The notes below the pieces were generated by a model. The model did not search any database. It saw only the letters and a program-made list of their open reading frames with translations, and was not told the DNA's origin. From Syntrophobacterales bacterium (GTDB lineage: Bacteria; Desulfobacterota; Syntrophorhabdia; Syntrophorhabdales; WCHB1-27): a DNA stretch of 40,645 nt. The stretch covers positions 1 through 40,645 of the forward strand of contig JADGQN010000001.1 in assembly GCA_017881765.1 (NCBI GenBank), in the 5' to 3' direction. Positions 40,264 through 40,645 of the stretch are shown piece by piece (within the stretch, counting starts at the first letter, position 1; every line of letters starts with the position of its first letter). Position numbers and translations under genes: made by a program.

Positions 40264-40538
40264 AGGAAACTCGCCTAAGCTCCGTGATGCAGAGAATAGA
40301 CCACAGACTTCAGAAGCCCGGGCGGAAGCCGGAAACATCGGATTATAAGTCAGACTTTGGGCTGAAGCTACAAAACAGTTCCACTCGTCGTAGTCCGGGG
40401 TCCGCGTACAAATAGCGGATTCAAACCCTTAAGTCGATTCAAAACTGGGCGACAACAGAAAGGAGGGCAAAGTTCCCATCTGAGAACGACTGCAGCAGGA
40501 CGAAAGGTATTGAAGAATACGAGGATGGTGCAACGAAG
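40264..40538. other. Divergent spacer between cheY and cheW
   Basis: No gene recognised. The left edge holds the cheY sigma-28 promoter. The only plus-strand promoter candidate is a weak sigma-28 site at 40429-40455. A minus-strand frame at 40368-40562 looks like chance and overlaps the cheW start. Confidence 0.5.
40429..40455 (+). promoter_or_regulatory. Weak sigma-28 promoter candidate for the right-edge cheW
   Basis: TTAAGTCG, 11 bases, then GGCGACAA: 5 of 8 and 6 of 8 matches with exact spacing. It would start transcription near 40462, about 77 bases before the cheW ATG. Confidence 0.3.
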
Positions 40539-40645
40539 ATGACTGACGCAAAGATGCCACAAGAACAGACAGCAAAGACCATGACCAGCATCGAAGGGAA
40601 ATATCTTACGTTCTCCTTAGCTAAAGAAGAGTATGGCCTCGGTAT
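40539..40645 (+). CDS. cheW: CheW, second coupling protein (5' part only)
   Basis: The only plus-strand gene I can support; it runs off the right edge. The 35 visible codons read a polar 20-residue leader and then KYLTFSLAKEEYGLGI, the first two strands of a CheW domain. The frame is open upstream only to a stop at 40413 with no earlier start codon. GAGG lies 14 bases upstream, a rather distant ribosome binding site. It is a different protein from the CheW at 8214. A CheV-like fusion cannot be excluded because the rest is missing. Confidence 0.85.
   Translation, partial: MTDAKMPQEQTAKTMTSIEGKYLTFSLAKEEYGLG

Noticed and set aside
40461..40562. Cyclic-di-GMP (GEMM) riboswitch in front of the right-edge cheW
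   Set aside because: Fragments such as GGGCAAAG and GACGCAAAG recall the GEMM core, but the paired stems and the order of core elements do not fit, and one fragment is inside coding sequence.
40368..40562. Minus-strand 64-residue frame near the right edge
   Set aside because: Cys/Pro-rich chance-like composition, no ribosome binding site seen, and it overlaps the confident cheW start on the other strand.

Overview
The window is a nearly complete flagellar and chemotaxis gene block from a Gram-negative bacterium. Every confident gene except one lies on the minus strand; the exception is a cheW cut by the right edge. The gene set includes L- and P-ring genes (flgH, flgI, flgA), flhF/flhG of polar flagellates, and sigma-54 plus sigma-28 regulators with two NtrC-type activators. 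This is the logic of Vibrio, Pseudomonas and Geobacter. Family flavour and gene order suggest a deltaproteobacterium (Desulfobacterota, perhaps Syntrophorhabdus-like). That assignment is inference and no lineage marker is present.

Layout in transcription order, right to left: (1) cheY (39.8-40.2 kb) with a good sigma-28 promoter, divergent from the partial cheW. (2) A FleQ/FlrA-type sigma-54 activator (38.2-39.6 kb). (3) A histidine kinase and FlrC/FleR-type regulator followed by flgB-flgC-fliE-fliF-fliG-fliH-fliI-fliJ (29.3-38.0 kb), behind a sigma-54 promoter. (4) fliK-flgD-flgE (24.8-29.0 kb). (5) fliL-M-N-O-P-Q-R-flhB-flhA-flhF-flhG-fliA (14.8-24.6 kb), behind a sigma-54 promoter. (6) HDOD gene-cheB-HEAT-repeat gene-cheR-cheA-cheW-small ORF (7.95-14.7 kb). 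(7) flgF-G-A-H-I-J (3.1-7.6 kb), behind a consensus sigma-54 promoter. (8) flgM-N-K-L (1-3.1 kb), behind a perfect sigma-28 promoter inside the end of flgJ. Flagellin, fliD, motAB and receptors are absent and must lie elsewhere.

The sequence supports a cascade. The FleQ-like activator would use FleQ-box-like dyads upstream of the sigma-54 promoters to switch on the kinase/regulator, basal body and export operons. The fliL operon makes FliA. FlgM holds FliA until the hook is complete. FliA then fires flgM-N-K-L, cheY and possibly cheW.

The most unusual content is a family of about 124-bp palindromic repeats with ATACCAA-type ends, four copies in 40 kb. One copy sits in frame inside the signal-peptide coding sequence of flgH, like the Rickettsia palindromic elements. 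Two abut the ribosome binding sites of fliQ and cheW. One composite copy begins at the fliJ stop codon. Other oddities are FlhB with NPTT instead of NPTH, FlhF with degenerate GTPase motifs beside a FlhG that lacks the usual N-terminal activating helix, a HEAT-repeat protein translationally linked to cheB and cheR, and three intergenic hairpin regions built from short low-complexity repeats.
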